Assembly (NCBI GenBank): GCA_964464815.1
Contig: CAYXHF010000010.1
Location: 1 to 57,895 of the forward strand
Direction of reading: 5' to 3'
Source: UBA11524 sp964464815
GTDB taxonomy: Bacteria; Bacillota; Clostridia; Christensenellales; Aristaeellaceae
Length of the DNA: 57,895 bases
Shown piece by piece: positions 17,457 through 26,106 of the stretch. The position numbers and the translations under genes are program-made. The first letter of the stretch is position 1. The number at the start of each line of letters is the position of its first letter. The notes under the pieces were generated by a model. It was not told the DNA's origin. It saw nothing but the letters and a program-made list of their open reading frames with translations, and did no database searches.

Positions 17457-17486
17457 AACACCCCCTCGGCCGGGAAGGCAGAGGGG
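17457..17486 (-). terminator. Probable terminator of the HPr-like gene
   Basis: On the minus strand, CCCCTC and GAGGGG close a GC-rich stem followed by GTGTTTT. The 177-base gap to the DUF4364 gene holds nothing else that I recognise. Confidence 0.5.
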
Positions 17487-17582
17487 ATGCACTTGTCGGC
17501 AGAGCGGATGAAACCATCCGACCCTGCTTGCTGAACAGAGTTGAGCTGCGACAAGGCAGCAAAGACAAAGACCTTATGCCAA

Positions 17583-17810
17583 TCAGGCGATGAAGGGCTT
17601 GATCTCGGCCAGCAGATCGTCGCATTCGTCAGAGTAGATTTCCATCGTCACGGGCTTACTCCAGTCGAGGGAGAAGATGCCCAGGATGGACTTGGCGTCA
17701 ACCACGTGACGGCCGCTGCGCAGGTCCATATCGTAGGGATACGCGCCAACGATCTGGACGAACTTGGCACCATCGGTCATCAGGTTCAGCTTGATGTTCA
17801 CGGACTTCAT
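17583..17810 (-). CDS. HPr-like protein lacking the phospho-histidine
   Basis: A 75-residue protein with the HPr fold pattern and the Ser46-region motif VDAKSILGIFSLD, which in HPr is the site of HPr kinase. The His15 region (normally GLHARPA) is replaced by MTDGAKFVQIVG, so it cannot carry PTS phosphate in the usual way. It may be a regulatory relative, comparable in logic to Crh. The ATG at 17810 has AGGAGG 10 bases upstream. It is a single gene with its own promoter. Confidence 0.8.
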   Translation of the reverse strand: MKSVNIKLNLMTDGAKFVQIVGAYPYDMDLRSGRHVVDAKSILGIFSLDWSKPVTMEIYSDECDDLLAEIKPFIA

Positions 17811-17845
17811 AGGTGAACCACCTCCTTCTTTTATGTCCAGTGTTA

Positions 17846-17874
17846 AGTATACTATTTTCCTGACGAAATTGCAA
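17846..17874 (-). promoter_or_regulatory. Promoter of the HPr-like gene
   Basis: On the minus strand, TTGCAA, 17 bases, TATACT, 36 bases before the start codon. Confidence 0.8.
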
Positions 17875-18020
17875 GGGGTCACGCTTTTTTTTCCGCAGAA
17901 AGCTGCACTTTCGCCACTTTGCAAAGGAAAACGGGTGTTTTGCCGGGTGTTTTCTTTGCAGGATGCCTACATTTCACATGGCGCTTTCGGGAAAATGACG
18001 TCCGGATTTGCCATGTAAAA

Positions 18021-18033
18021 AAATCCGAACTTT
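18021..18033 (+). promoter_or_regulatory. PurBox upstream of purR
   Basis: AAATCCGAACTTT matches the Gram-positive PurBox (AWWWCCGAACWWT) at every position. It lies 14 bases upstream of the putative -35 element. GTCCGG 20 bases upstream could be half of a degraded second, inverted box. This predicts autoregulation. Confidence 0.75.
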
Positions 18034-18047
18034 TTGCATTTTACTAC

Positions 18048-18076
18048 TTCCATCATTCGTGGAAATGTGCTATAAT
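18048..18076 (+). promoter_or_regulatory. purR promoter
   Basis: A weak TTCCAT, 17 bases, then consensus TATAAT, followed by a leader of about 100 bases. Together with the PurBox this fills the 367-base HPr/purR intergenic region. Confidence 0.65.
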
Positions 18077-18177
18077 AGTTCTCAGGCGCTGCCGGCGTTT
18101 TTTGTTGTTTTTCTTTGCGCGGGCAGGGCAAAAATTCCGTATGTTCCCCGATAGTCAGGAAAGGAGCGACTCCTCAA

Positions 18178-19002
18178 GTGGATAAAATTCGCCGCAATGA
18201 GCGCATGAGCGCAATGATGAAGATTCTTGCGTCCAAGCCTAATCATATTTTCACCCTGTCGTACTTCTGCGAAATGTTTGGGTCAGCCAAATCGACCATG
18301 AGCGAGGATATTGACATCCTGCGCAATGTCGTCAGCCAGTTCGGTCTGGGTGAACTGGAGACGGTCACGGGTGCGGCTGGTGGCGTGCGCTATCGCACGA
18401 AGGTGCGCCGTCCGCAGGCGCGTCAGTTCATTGGCGAATTGTGCCAGCGCCTCTCGGATGAGGGTCGCGTGCTGCCCGGCGGCTTCCTGTATTATAGTGA
18501 CATTCTGGCCGACCCGGAGACGGTCACGACGATGGGCGAAATCATGGCGACGGAGTATTACGCCGCTGCGCCTGATTTCGTGCTGACGATGGAGACAAAG
18601 GGCATCCCTGTGGCTTACGCGACGGCTAATGCGCTGGGCGTGCCGCTGGTGATTGCGCGCCGCTCCTCCAAAGTATATGAGGGCAGTGCGGTGAATATTA
18701 ACTACGTCTCCGGCTCCTCCGGTCATATCGAAACGATGAGCCTTTCGCGCCGCGCGGTCAAGGAAGGCCAGAAGTGCCTGATTGTTGACGACTTTGTCAA
18801 GGGTGGCGGCACGGCCAAGGGCATGGTGGATTTGATGCACGAATTCGGTGTGGAGGTCATCGGCATGACCTTCGTCATGTCCACCGCCAAGCCCCTCAAG
18901 AAGCGCATCAGCGGCGAAAAGTCGCTCATGGTCATGGATATTGATCCTGAGCATGACACCCTGCTGGTGAAGCCGGCCTTCTGGCTCAATGGCGATGCAT
19001 AA
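18178..19002 (+). CDS. purR: Purine operon repressor PurR
   Basis: A 274-residue repressor in two parts: an N-terminal winged helix (1-75, including LSYFCEMFGSAKSTMSEDI) and a C-terminal phosphoribosyltransferase-like domain whose PRPP-binding loop reads CLIVDDFVKGGGTAKG. In Bacillus this protein binds PurBoxes and releases them when PRPP rises. The start is taken as GTG 18178, with GGAG 11 bases upstream. A perfect PurBox lies in its own promoter region. No purine biosynthesis gene is adjacent. Confidence 0.94.
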   Translation: MDKIRRNERMSAMMKILASKPNHIFTLSYFCEMFGSAKSTMSEDIDILRNVVSQFGLGELETVTGAAGGVRYRTKVRRPQARQFIGELCQRLSDEGRVLPGGFLYYSDILADPETVTTMGEIMATEYYAAAPDFVLTMETKGIPVAYATANALGVPLVIARRSSKVYEGSAVNINYVSGSSGHIETMSLSRRAVKEGQKCLIVDDFVKGGGTAKGMVDLMHEFGVEVIGMTFVMSTAKPLKKRISGEKSLMVMDIDPEHDTLLVKPAFWLNGDA

Positions 19003-19167
19003 TTGTAAACATTCTGTATCAATTCAGGCGGCATGACAGGAATTTGTGCAATCATGGCGAATTTTTCTCAAACAGGAAGAAAAAAACGGCATGAAGAAAA
19101 CAGGATGCATCGTTGTATGAATGAAGCATCCTGCACGCTTGCCGCGTGATGAAAGTGAGGGTATCCC

Positions 19168-19908
19168 ATGTCCAATATCGAACCGGAGCAGAAGCTGACA
19201 GCCGCTGGCGAAACGGAACATCCGGAAACGATGGAAAACAACGACGCCAAGCCTGTTGATGATAAGGAAGAACCGAAGACGTATCTGACCTGGTCGCAGA
19301 AAATTGCTCAGAAGATGGGCTTTACCGTGACGCCCAAGGTCAAAAAGCCCGTGATGCAGGAAATCATCGAATGGGCCGTCAATATTCTGGGTGCGCTGGT
19401 GCTGGTGCTGGTGATTCAGTTCTTTGTGGGAATGCTGGTTGTTGTGGATGGCAACAGCATGTATCCCACGCTCCACCATGGCGAGGTGATGGTGGTCAGC
19501 AAGTATGCATACGGCACATCCTTCCTCTTTGATCAGCCGATTGTGCTGGGCGGTGAGCTGGAGCTGTTTGATGTGGTGGTGTGCCACTATCCGGATCGGG
19601 ATGATACGAATTTTGTCAAGCGTGTGGTGGGTCTGCCGGGTGACACGGTGCAGATTCAGGACGGCTATCTGTATGTCAATGGCGTTAAGTATAACGAAAA
19701 GTTCTTGCAGGCGCGCATCATCCATGACTACGGCCCGTATACCGTGCCGGAAGGAATGTACTTCATGATGGGCGACAACCGCAATAATTCCAACGACAGC
19801 CGCAATCCGAACGTCGGCCCGGTGACGCGCGATCAGATTCTGGGTCGTGTGGAGGGCGTGTTGTGGCACCAGGTGCCTAACACCCTGGAAGACTGGGGAA
19901 TGAAATAA
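19168..19908 (+). CDS. lepB: Signal peptidase I
   Basis: A 246-residue membrane serine protease that removes signal peptides. It has an acidic cytoplasmic N-terminus of about 65 residues, one membrane segment (70-92), catalytic Ser97 in GNSMYPTL, catalytic Lys151 in FVKRVVGLPGD, and box E GDNRNNSNDSR. The N-terminal extension is longer than in most Firmicute SipS-type enzymes. The gene follows purR after 165 bases, where I see an 8-bp hairpin (19101-19133) but no clear promoter, so readthrough from purR is possible. Confidence 0.95.
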   Translation: MSNIEPEQKLTAAGETEHPETMENNDAKPVDDKEEPKTYLTWSQKIAQKMGFTVTPKVKKPVMQEIIEWAVNILGALVLVLVIQFFVGMLVVVDGNSMYPTLHHGEVMVVSKYAYGTSFLFDQPIVLGGELELFDVVVCHYPDRDDTNFVKRVVGLPGDTVQIQDGYLYVNGVKYNEKFLQARIIHDYGPYTVPEGMYFMMGDNRNNSNDSRNPNVGPVTRDQILGRVEGVLWHQVPNTLEDWGMK

Positions 19909-19912
19909 TATG

Positions 19913-19961
19913 CAGACCGGAGCAGAGGACGAAATGTCCGGCATGCTTCGGTCTGTTTTTT
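19913..19961 (+). terminator. lepB terminator
   Basis: CAGACCG...AGCA pairs with TGCT...CGGTCTG and is followed by seven T. uvrC, 35 bases on, must be read through or use a promoter that I cannot see. Confidence 0.8.
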
Positions 19962-19995
19962 CGGGCGGTAAACGTCCCGGTGGAGGAAATAAAAC

Positions 19996-21879
19996 GTGGC
20001 AAAGATTGATTGGGGCGAAAAGCTGGAGCTGAAAATCAAAATGCTGCCGGAAAGCCCGGGCTGCTACCTGATGAAGGACGCGGAGGGAACGATTATCTAT
20101 GTCGGCAAGGCCGTGAATCTGAAAAACCGCGTTCGCTCCTATTTCCGGGATACGGATCATACGCCGAAGGTCGCGGCGATGATTTCCCACATTGACGATT
20201 TCGAGATTCTGCTGTGCGACAGCAATCTGGAAGCGCTCTGTTTGGAATGCAACCTGATTAAGCTGCACAAGCCGTACTACAACATCCTGCTGAAGGACGA
20301 CAAGCATTATCCTTATCTGCGTGTGGATTTGAAGGAGCATTTCCCGCGCCTGACGCTGGCGCGGCGCATGGAGAAGGACGGCGCAAAGTACTTTGGCCCG
20401 TACATCGGCGCGACGGCGATTCGTCAGGTGATTGATGCGGTGCGTGGCGTGTTTCCCTTGCGCACGTGCCGAAAGGAATTGCCGCTCAAAACGCCCTGCC
20501 GTCCCTGTGTGAATTACGAGATTGGCAAGTGCCTTGCGCCCTGCGCCGGAAAGTGCAGCGAGGAGCAGTACTGGGACATGATGGACGGCGTGCTGGCGTT
20601 CCTTGGTGGCGACTATCAGCAGGTGCTGAAGGTGCTGGAGCAGGAAATGATGGACTACGCCGCCAAAATGCAATATGAACGCGCGGCGGCTGTGCGCGAC
20701 AAGATTCGCGACGTGAAGGGCTTGATGGAGCGGCAAATCGCCATCCAGACCGACAGGAGCGAGCAGGATATTCTGGCGCTGGCGCAGGATGGTCTGGATG
20801 CCATGGTGCAATTGGTGTATGTGCGCGGCGGCCGCATGATTGGTGGCGACCACTTTGCCCTGCCGCGTGAGGGCAGCGAACCGGCGGGCGAGGTGTTGGC
20901 TGAATTCCTGACGCAGTATTATCAGGAGGGCAGCCTGATTCCACGCAACATTCTGGTGCAGGAGCTGCCCGAAGGGATGCAGGCGCAGCTTGAACAGTGG
21001 CTGCGACAGCAGAAGAACGCCGCCGTCACCCTGCACACGCCGCGCCGTGGTGAAAAGCATGACCTCGTTTTGCTGGCCGCCAAGAACGCCAGGGACGCAC
21101 TGGAAAAGCGCAACGCCCGCGCCAGCGTCAAGGAGGAGCGCACGATTGGCGCATCCATTGCGCTGGGCGAGGCACTGGGACTCAAGGAGACGCCGCGCCG
21201 CATTGAAGGCTACGACATCTCCAATACGCAAGGTGTGCTGAGCGTGGCCAGCATGGTCGTGTTCATCGACGGCGAACCGGCAAAGAAGGAATACAGACGT
21301 TTCCGCATCAAGACAGTGGAGGGCGCGAACGACTTTGCGTCCCTGAACGAGGTGCTGGGTCGTCGCTTTGCGCGTGGCCTGGAAGAAAAGCGGGAGCGCG
21401 AGGAGCAGGGCTTGCCAGCCATTGGTGGCAAATTCTCCGACCTGCCGGACCTGGTGCTGATTGACGGTGGCCCGCAGCAATTGCGCTTTGCGCGTCAGGC
21501 GCTACTGGATATGGGTGCAGAGGTGGCGATGTTCGGCCTGGCGAAAAAGCAGGAGGAAATCTATCTGCCCGACCGGGAGGAGCCGATTTGTCTGGATCAT
21601 CACACGCCGGAATTGCATCTGATTCAGCGCGTGCGTGACGAGGCGCACCGCTTCTGTATCACGCATCACCGTGGCTTGCGCGGCAAGGCCAGCATCCACA
21701 GCCAGCTGGAGGACATTCCGGGCATAGGCCCGAAGCGCCGCAAAGCGCTGCTGACGAAGCTGGGGTCACTCAAAGCCATTCGCGAGGCAACGGAGGAGCA
21801 GCTGCTTGCCGTGCCGGGCATGAGCAAGACCGCCGCCGCGGCCGTGCTGAAATGGGCAGAGGAGACAGGGAAGAAGTAA
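19996..21879 (+). CDS. uvrC: Excinuclease ABC subunit C
   Basis: A 627-residue nucleotide-excision-repair nuclease. It has an N-terminal GIY-YIG domain (GCYLMKD, then IIYVGKAVNLKNRVRSYF) for the 3' incision, a Cys-containing linker (CRPCVNYEIGKCLAPC), a UVR motif near 205-240, an RNase H-like domain for the 5' incision (EGYDISNTQG, LVLIDGGPQQ) and C-terminal tandem helix-hairpin-helix motifs (DIPGIGPKRRKALL, VPGMSKTAAAAVL). The length is normal. The start is GTG 19996 with GGAGG 9 bases upstream. Confidence 0.97.
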   Translation: MAKIDWGEKLELKIKMLPESPGCYLMKDAEGTIIYVGKAVNLKNRVRSYFRDTDHTPKVAAMISHIDDFEILLCDSNLEALCLECNLIKLHKPYYNILLKDDKHYPYLRVDLKEHFPRLTLARRMEKDGAKYFGPYIGATAIRQVIDAVRGVFPLRTCRKELPLKTPCRPCVNYEIGKCLAPCAGKCSEEQYWDMMDGVLAFLGGDYQQVLKVLEQEMMDYAAKMQYERAAAVRDKIRDVKGLMERQIAIQTDRSEQDILALAQDGLDAMVQLVYVRGGRMIGGDHFALPREGSEPAGEVLAEFLTQYYQEGSLIPRNILVQELPEGMQAQLEQWLRQQKNAAVTLHTPRRGEKHDLVLLAAKNARDALEKRNARASVKEERTIGASIALGEALGLKETPRRIEGYDISNTQGVLSVASMVVFIDGEPAKKEYRRFRIKTVEGANDFASLNEVLGRRFARGLEEKREREEQGLPAIGGKFSDLPDLVLIDGGPQQLRFARQALLDMGAEVAMFGLAKKQEEIYLPDREEPICLDHHTPELHLIQRVRDEAHRFCITHHRGLRGKASIHSQLEDIPGIGPKRRKALLTKLGSLKAIREATEEQLLAVPGMSKTAAAAVLKWAEETGKK

Positions 21880-21888
21880 TGCAAAAAT

Positions 21889-21924
21889 GGTGCTGCCGCA
21901 AAAAAAGCGACAGCACCTGTTTTT
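21889..21924 (+). terminator. uvrC terminator
   Basis: GGTGCTGCCGC pairs with GCGACAGCACC (one mismatch), followed by TGTTTTT, 10 bases after the stop codon. Confidence 0.85.
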
Positions 21925-22075
21925 ATACTAATTTTCGTCTAAAATATGGCACCGAGCATAGTGGATTTTTCTCTCTGGAAAAGCTGCGTGTAGCCAGCGC
22001 CGGGCTTGGCCCGGTGATGGCCGATGCAGAAAGAAGACACTGTGCGAATGACATGGTTTAGATGAAAATTAGTAT
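21925..22075. mobile_element. MITE-like foldback element, 19-bp terminal inverted repeats
   Basis: ATACTAATTTTCGTCTAAA (21925-21943) and TTTAGATGAAAATTAGTAT (22057-22075) are inverted repeats with one mismatch. Internal sequence also pairs imperfectly over much of the length and contains a GCCGGGC-tt-GGCCCGG-type hairpin. No open frame of note lies inside. The size and structure fit a non-autonomous miniature transposable element between convergent uvrC and the GDPD gene. A transcribed structured RNA is the alternative. Confidence 0.6.
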
Positions 22076-22157
22076 GACCCTTCCAGCACCAACAGCGCAA
22101 TGGCCAGTACCACGCAGAGCGCAAGAAAAATGCGTGCGATTAAGAAGCAGTACTTCA

Positions 22158-23033
22158 TCACTGCTTCTCACCCGCCTTCTGCTTGGGGCAATCGGGCAGG
22201 AAACCCTCGAAAATGGCGATGTCATAACGCCGATGGGCCAGAGAAAGCGCCTCGGGTGTGCGAATCGTCCACGCCACCAGCTGCGGGCGCAGACAGCGCA
22301 ACAGGCGCATAGGCAGATTCAGCCCGCGTTCGCTGCTCATGTCGTAGGCGACAAAGTCGGGACGACTGAGGACGTTTTCCACCAGCGAGGCAACGGCGAA
22401 AGCTTCCCAGTGGGGCAGAATGCGCCGTCCTACGTCACCGCTGAGGCCAAAGGCCAATTGGCCGCGAATGACATCGGGCGCGTGACGCCGGAACCAGTAC
22501 ACGCACAGCGGGTCAAAGCTCTCCATGCACCACACACCGCGATAGGACTGCATGCGCGCGTGGAAGGCTTGGCAAAGCGCCGCGGCGTTGCCTTCGCTTT
22601 TCAGCTCAATGATGAGTGGCACGCGCCCTGCAACGACGGACAGCACCTCATCCAGCGTCGGGAGCGTTTCGCCTGTGTCCGTGCCGTCCGGCAGATGCAG
22701 GGTGCAGGCGCGCAGCTGGGCAAAGGTGCTTTGCGCAATGCAAAGATCCTGCCCGCAGGTGCGCAGAAGGCTGTCGTCATGATGCACCACCAGCACGCCA
22801 TCCTGCGTCAAATGTACATCCAGCTCAATGCCGTATCCGGCCTCACAGGCGGCGCGGAAGGCAGGAAGGCTGTTTTCACAGCGCGTGTGATTCCAAAGGC
22901 CACGATGCGCATAGTCCACGGACGAAAAAGCAGCCATGGAACGGCGTGGCATGCGCGGACAAAGGCAAAACAGATAAAGTAGCAAGGCCAAAAGCAACAT
23001 CAGGAAAAAGAACAAGACAATCACCTCAATCAT
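22158..23033 (-). CDS. Glycerophosphodiester phosphodiesterase, membrane-anchored
   Basis: The protein has 291 residues. An N-terminal membrane segment (about 4-24) is followed by a GDPD TIM barrel with AHRGLWNHTRCENSLPAF (catalytic His and the E-N motif), ELDVHLTQDGVLVVHHD (metal ligands and second His) and PLIIELKSE. Such enzymes release glycerol 3-phosphate from glycerophosphodiesters, here probably at the outer membrane face. No good ribosome binding site precedes ATG 23033; a TTG slightly downstream with GAGG upstream is an alternative start. Confidence 0.85.
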   Translation of the reverse strand: MIEVIVLFFFLMLLLALLLYLFCLCPRMPRRSMAAFSSVDYAHRGLWNHTRCENSLPAFRAACEAGYGIELDVHLTQDGVLVVHHDDSLLRTCGQDLCIAQSTFAQLRACTLHLPDGTDTGETLPTLDEVLSVVAGRVPLIIELKSEGNAAALCQAFHARMQSYRGVWCMESFDPLCVYWFRRHAPDVIRGQLAFGLSGDVGRRILPHWEAFAVASLVENVLSRPDFVAYDMSSERGLNLPMRLLRCLRPQLVAWTIRTPEALSLAHRRYDIAIFEGFLPDCPKQKAGEKQ

Positions 23034-23066
23034 GGTATTATGAATGAAAATATAATATCATATTTT

Positions 23067-23095
23067 TTGCATTTTGGCAATCCTTGTGATATAAT
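23067..23095 (+). promoter_or_regulatory. Asparaginase promoter
   Basis: TTGCAT, 17 bases, TATAAT, about 55 bases before the GTG start. Confidence 0.8.
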
Positions 23096-23149
23096 CAAAT
23101 GGACAAAGCCCATGCCTCATGGGCGAACAGATGCAAGGAGTGACGGATT

Positions 23150-24118
23150 GTGCGGATTGCACTGCTGGCCACAGGTGGAACGATTGCCTGCCGCCAAACG
23201 CCGGATGGCTTATCACCGGCGATGACCGCGCAGGAGTTGGCGCAGAGTATTTCCTGCCGTGCGGGCGTGACGCTCTGCCCGCAGGATGTCTTTTCGATGG
23301 ATTCCAGCAACATTCAGCCCGAAGAATGGTCTCAGCTGGCCAAAGCGGTGGATCAGGCGATGCAGGACTGCGACGGCGTGGTCATCACGCATGGCACAGA
23401 CACCATGGGCTACACGGCGGCGGCGCTGTCGTATATGCTGCTGGGCCAGACGAAGCCGGTGATTGTGACAGGCAGTCAATTGCCGATGGATGCGCCCTTG
23501 TCCGATGCGGAAACGAACCTGATGTGCGCGGTCGAGGCGGCCTGTCAGGGCGTGGCCGGTACGTATGTGTGCTTCAATCGCAAGCTGATTCTGGGCACGC
23601 GTGCCGTCAAGACGCATACGCTGTCCTTTGACGCATTTAGCAGCGTGAATCGCTCCTTGTCGGGCATGGTGGACAGCAGTGGCGTGCATTTCCTGCGTCC
23701 GCAGAAAATCGAGAAGGAATACTGCCTGCGCCCGGAGGTCGATAGCCGGGTGTTCCTGCTCAAGCTGGTGCCGGGCACACAGCCGGACGTGCTGGATTTT
23801 GTGGCGAATGCGGGCTATCGCGGGCTGGTCATTGAGGCGTTCGGACTGGGCGGACTGCACTACATTCGCCGGAATCTGGTGGAGAAGCTACGCATGCTGC
23901 GCCAAAAGGGCGTGCGTGTGCTGGTGCTGACGCAGTGCATGTACGAAAAAGCGGACTTGTCCATCTACGAGGTTGGAACGCAATTGCTGCGCACGGACGT
24001 GCTGTCGGGCATGGACATGACGACGGAGGCGGCGGTCACGAAGCTGATGTGGGCGTTGGCGCAGGAGAATACGGACGAGCTGCTACGGGAAAACCTCTGC
24101 GGCGAGGTCAGAAGCTGA
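23150..24118 (+). CDS. L-asparaginase (cytoplasmic type)
   Basis: This 322-residue enzyme hydrolyses asparagine to aspartate and ammonia. The first catalytic threonine is in ATGGTIA (Thr11), and the second motif THGTDTMGY supplies Thr83 and Asp84. No signal peptide is present, so it resembles AnsA/type I enzymes. The start is GTG 23150 with AAGGAG 9 bases upstream. It is a monocistronic gene with a near-consensus promoter and a strong terminator. Confidence 0.94.
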   Translation: MRIALLATGGTIACRQTPDGLSPAMTAQELAQSISCRAGVTLCPQDVFSMDSSNIQPEEWSQLAKAVDQAMQDCDGVVITHGTDTMGYTAAALSYMLLGQTKPVIVTGSQLPMDAPLSDAETNLMCAVEAACQGVAGTYVCFNRKLILGTRAVKTHTLSFDAFSSVNRSLSGMVDSSGVHFLRPQKIEKEYCLRPEVDSRVFLLKLVPGTQPDVLDFVANAGYRGLVIEAFGLGGLHYIRRNLVEKLRMLRQKGVRVLVLTQCMYEKADLSIYEVGTQLLRTDVLSGMDMTTEAAVTKLMWALAQENTDELLRENLCGEVRS

Positions 24119-24123
24119 GATAC

Positions 24124-24168
24124 AAACAGGGGCATGACGTGCGTTGATGCAGTCATGCCCCTGTTTTT
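24124..24168. terminator. Bidirectional terminator
   Basis: CAGGGGCATGAC pairs with GTCATGCCCCTG, followed by TTTTTG; on the other strand the tail is TTTGTA. It is shared by the convergent asparaginase and acyltransferase genes. Confidence 0.85.
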
Positions 24169-24182
24169 GATCAAGTGTCTGA

Positions 24183-24851
24183 TTAGATTTTTTCGCCACG
24201 CAGGCCGTGCGCAAGGTGATGAACCAGCGCATCCTGCTGCTCCGCGACGGTTTTTTCGCCGTCAAAGGCAATCGGACGCGCAATCGTGAAGCTGTGCGCC
24301 TTCGGGTCGATATGCACCGGGTAGAGCAGCAGATTCTCGCCCGTGGCGCGGTAATACATGGTGCAGATGTTCAGCCAGCCGGTGTTAATCCAATCATGAT
24401 GCTCCCCAAAGCCACTGGGCTGTTCGGGGAAAATGACCAGATGCTGACCGGCCTTGAGCGTCTTCATGCTCTGGCGCATGGTGGTCATGACGCGGGCATC
24501 GTGGAAAACGGGAATGGTCGGGGCGCTTTGGAGAATCGGCGGCAAAATCGCGGCGGCCAGATAGGGGAGCGTGGCGTTATACAGCCACTCCATACGGCAA
24601 CCGGGCTCCCACCAATAGTCCTGACGCACATAGGCAGGGCACGTCTTGCGATTCATGATGCCCTCATTGCACCACGCACGCAGCTGATCGCGCAGGGGAA
24701 ATTTCGCCACCATATCAATCGGGCCGAGCGCACCGACGTGGTTGCAGACAAAAATGCTGGGTTTGCCGGAAAACGGCTCTTCCCAGGTGGTCGTCATCTT
24801 CGGCGTAATGCCGCAGTAGCAGAATCGTAAAGCAGTAAAAAGACGTCCCAT
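24183..24851 (-). CDS. PlsC-like lysophospholipid acyltransferase, variant motif
   Basis: The protein has 222 residues. It shows the first acyltransferase block as VCNHVGALGPIDM and the later block as LVIFPEQPSG. In PlsC enzymes block 1 is NHxxxxD; here the aspartate position is Gly, followed by Pro. The C-terminal domain of the protein at 35266 has the same change, so this is a shared subfamily rather than a sequencing error. Acyl transfer to a glycerophospholipid is inferred from family only. The ATG at 24851 has GGAGG 11 bases upstream. Confidence 0.7.
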   Translation of the reverse strand: MGRLFTALRFCYCGITPKMTTTWEEPFSGKPSIFVCNHVGALGPIDMVAKFPLRDQLRAWCNEGIMNRKTCPAYVRQDYWWEPGCRMEWLYNATLPYLAAAILPPILQSAPTIPVFHDARVMTTMRQSMKTLKAGQHLVIFPEQPSGFGEHHDWINTGWLNICTMYYRATGENLLLYPVHIDPKAHSFTIARPIAFDGEKTVAEQQDALVHHLAHGLRGEKI

Positions 24852-24889
24852 GCTGGGCTATTCCTCCACTGTGAAAAAAAGTACCCCTT

Positions 24890-24918
24890 ATCCTATCACG
24901 AACGCTCCACAATTGCAA
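24890..24918 (-). promoter_or_regulatory. Promoter of the PlsC-like gene
   Basis: On the minus strand, TTGCAA, 17 bases, TAGGAT. Confidence 0.65.
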
Positions 24919-24975
24919 GGTATGCGGCAGAAAAAATGTGCATAGAAATGCATCGGCGGGAGGTGAACGGCACAG

Positions 24976-26043
24976 ATGAAGGGAAATATGCTCATGGGTG
25001 CGCTGGCGCTGCTGCTGGTTGGGGTGGTGGTGATTGGCCTGATGCATCTGCAAGACCGGGAGCAGACGGTGGAAGGGCTGGAAGGTCAAAAACGCACGCT
25101 GGTGCGCGTATGGCTGGTGAATGCGCCGGGTGGCGCCGAGCGGTGGCTGAAGGGACAAATCAGCGCCTTTGAGAAGCAGCATCGCGGGATGCAGGTGTAT
25201 CTGCGTCAGGTGCAGGCGGACATGCTGTTGCAAAGCAATCCCTCGCCGCCGGATGTGGTGCTGTACATGCCGGGCGACATCGGCGCCCTGCCAGATACGT
25301 TCATGCCGCTGGAAGGCGAATGGCCGTTGAGGGAAGGCTTGCTGTCGGCGGCACAGAAGGACGAAGGGCTGTATGCGCTGCCACTTTGCTGGGGTGCATG
25401 GGTGCTGGCTGTTGATTCCGCATACGATGCCCAGCCAGCCGCGACACCTGCGCCAACGACGCTGCTGGGGCGCGCCAGTGAAGCGCCGCAAGCGAAGGCG
25501 GAGCGCATGCCCTATCCGCTGGAAAAGGTGTCGGAGGAGACGTGTCCGCTGCTGTCACCGGGCGGATGCGCCCTGGATGCACTTCGGGCAACGCTGACGA
25601 CACTGCCGCCGCTGACGCAGGAGTTCGCGCAGCTACCGCAAGCGGAGGTCTACAGCCGATTCCGGGCGCGGAAATGCGCCTCGGCCATGCTGACAACGGG
25701 ACAGGTGGTGGCGTTCTCGTCTCTGGTCAGCAGCGGACATGGCTTTCCGTTCCGCGTCATGACGCCGGAGACGGTTGCGACGGAGCAGGTGCTGTATGCC
25801 TCCCTGACGAAGGAATCGTCAGCAGGTGCGGGTGCGCTGCTTTCGTTCCTGCTGGGGAGAAGCGCGCAGGAGCAATTGCGGATGCAGGGACTGTTTTCGG
25901 CACGGAGTGACATTTCCCTTTACGCCACGGGTTGGGCCGCAGAAATCGAGCTGGCAGCACAGCGGGCGCTGGAGGTGCCTGAAATCGACCTGCCACAAGC
26001 ACAAGCGCAGCAGGCGGCATGGCGGCGCTTCGTCATGCAGTAA
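24976..26043 (+). CDS. Membrane-anchored solute-binding-like protein
   Basis: The protein has 355 residues with an N-terminal hydrophobic segment (5-23) and no lipobox. The rest resembles a weakly conserved extracellular solute-binding fold: LVRVWLVNAPGGAERWLKGQ near the start, PPDVVLYMPGDIG, YALPLCWGAWVLAVDS, and a late region where LSFLLGRSAQEQLRMQG resembles the C-terminal lobe of family 1 binding proteins. No permease or ATPase gene is adjacent, so a sensing or spore/envelope role is as likely as transport. The start ATG follows GGGAGGTGA by 10 bases. Confidence 0.55.
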   Translation: MKGNMLMGALALLLVGVVVIGLMHLQDREQTVEGLEGQKRTLVRVWLVNAPGGAERWLKGQISAFEKQHRGMQVYLRQVQADMLLQSNPSPPDVVLYMPGDIGALPDTFMPLEGEWPLREGLLSAAQKDEGLYALPLCWGAWVLAVDSAYDAQPAATPAPTTLLGRASEAPQAKAERMPYPLEKVSEETCPLLSPGGCALDALRATLTTLPPLTQEFAQLPQAEVYSRFRARKCASAMLTTGQVVAFSSLVSSGHGFPFRVMTPETVATEQVLYASLTKESSAGAGALLSFLLGRSAQEQLRMQGLFSARSDISLYATGWAAEIELAAQRALEVPEIDLPQAQAQQAAWRRFVMQ

Positions 26044-26047
26044 TTGC

Positions 26048-26076
26048 TTGCCAGGTGTATGACAGTATGCTATAAT
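26048..26076 (+). promoter_or_regulatory. Promoter of the DUF4298 gene
   Basis: TTGCCA, 17 bases, TATAAT, 30 bases before the start codon. Confidence 0.85.
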
Positions 26077-26106
26077 GCTTTCAGCACAACCAGGGAGGAA
26101 CAAACG

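Noticed and set aside
19024..21480. Minus-strand frame of 818 codons opposite lepB and uvrC
   Set aside because: It spans two well-supported genes and an intergenic terminator, and is His/Gln-rich as antisense frames are.
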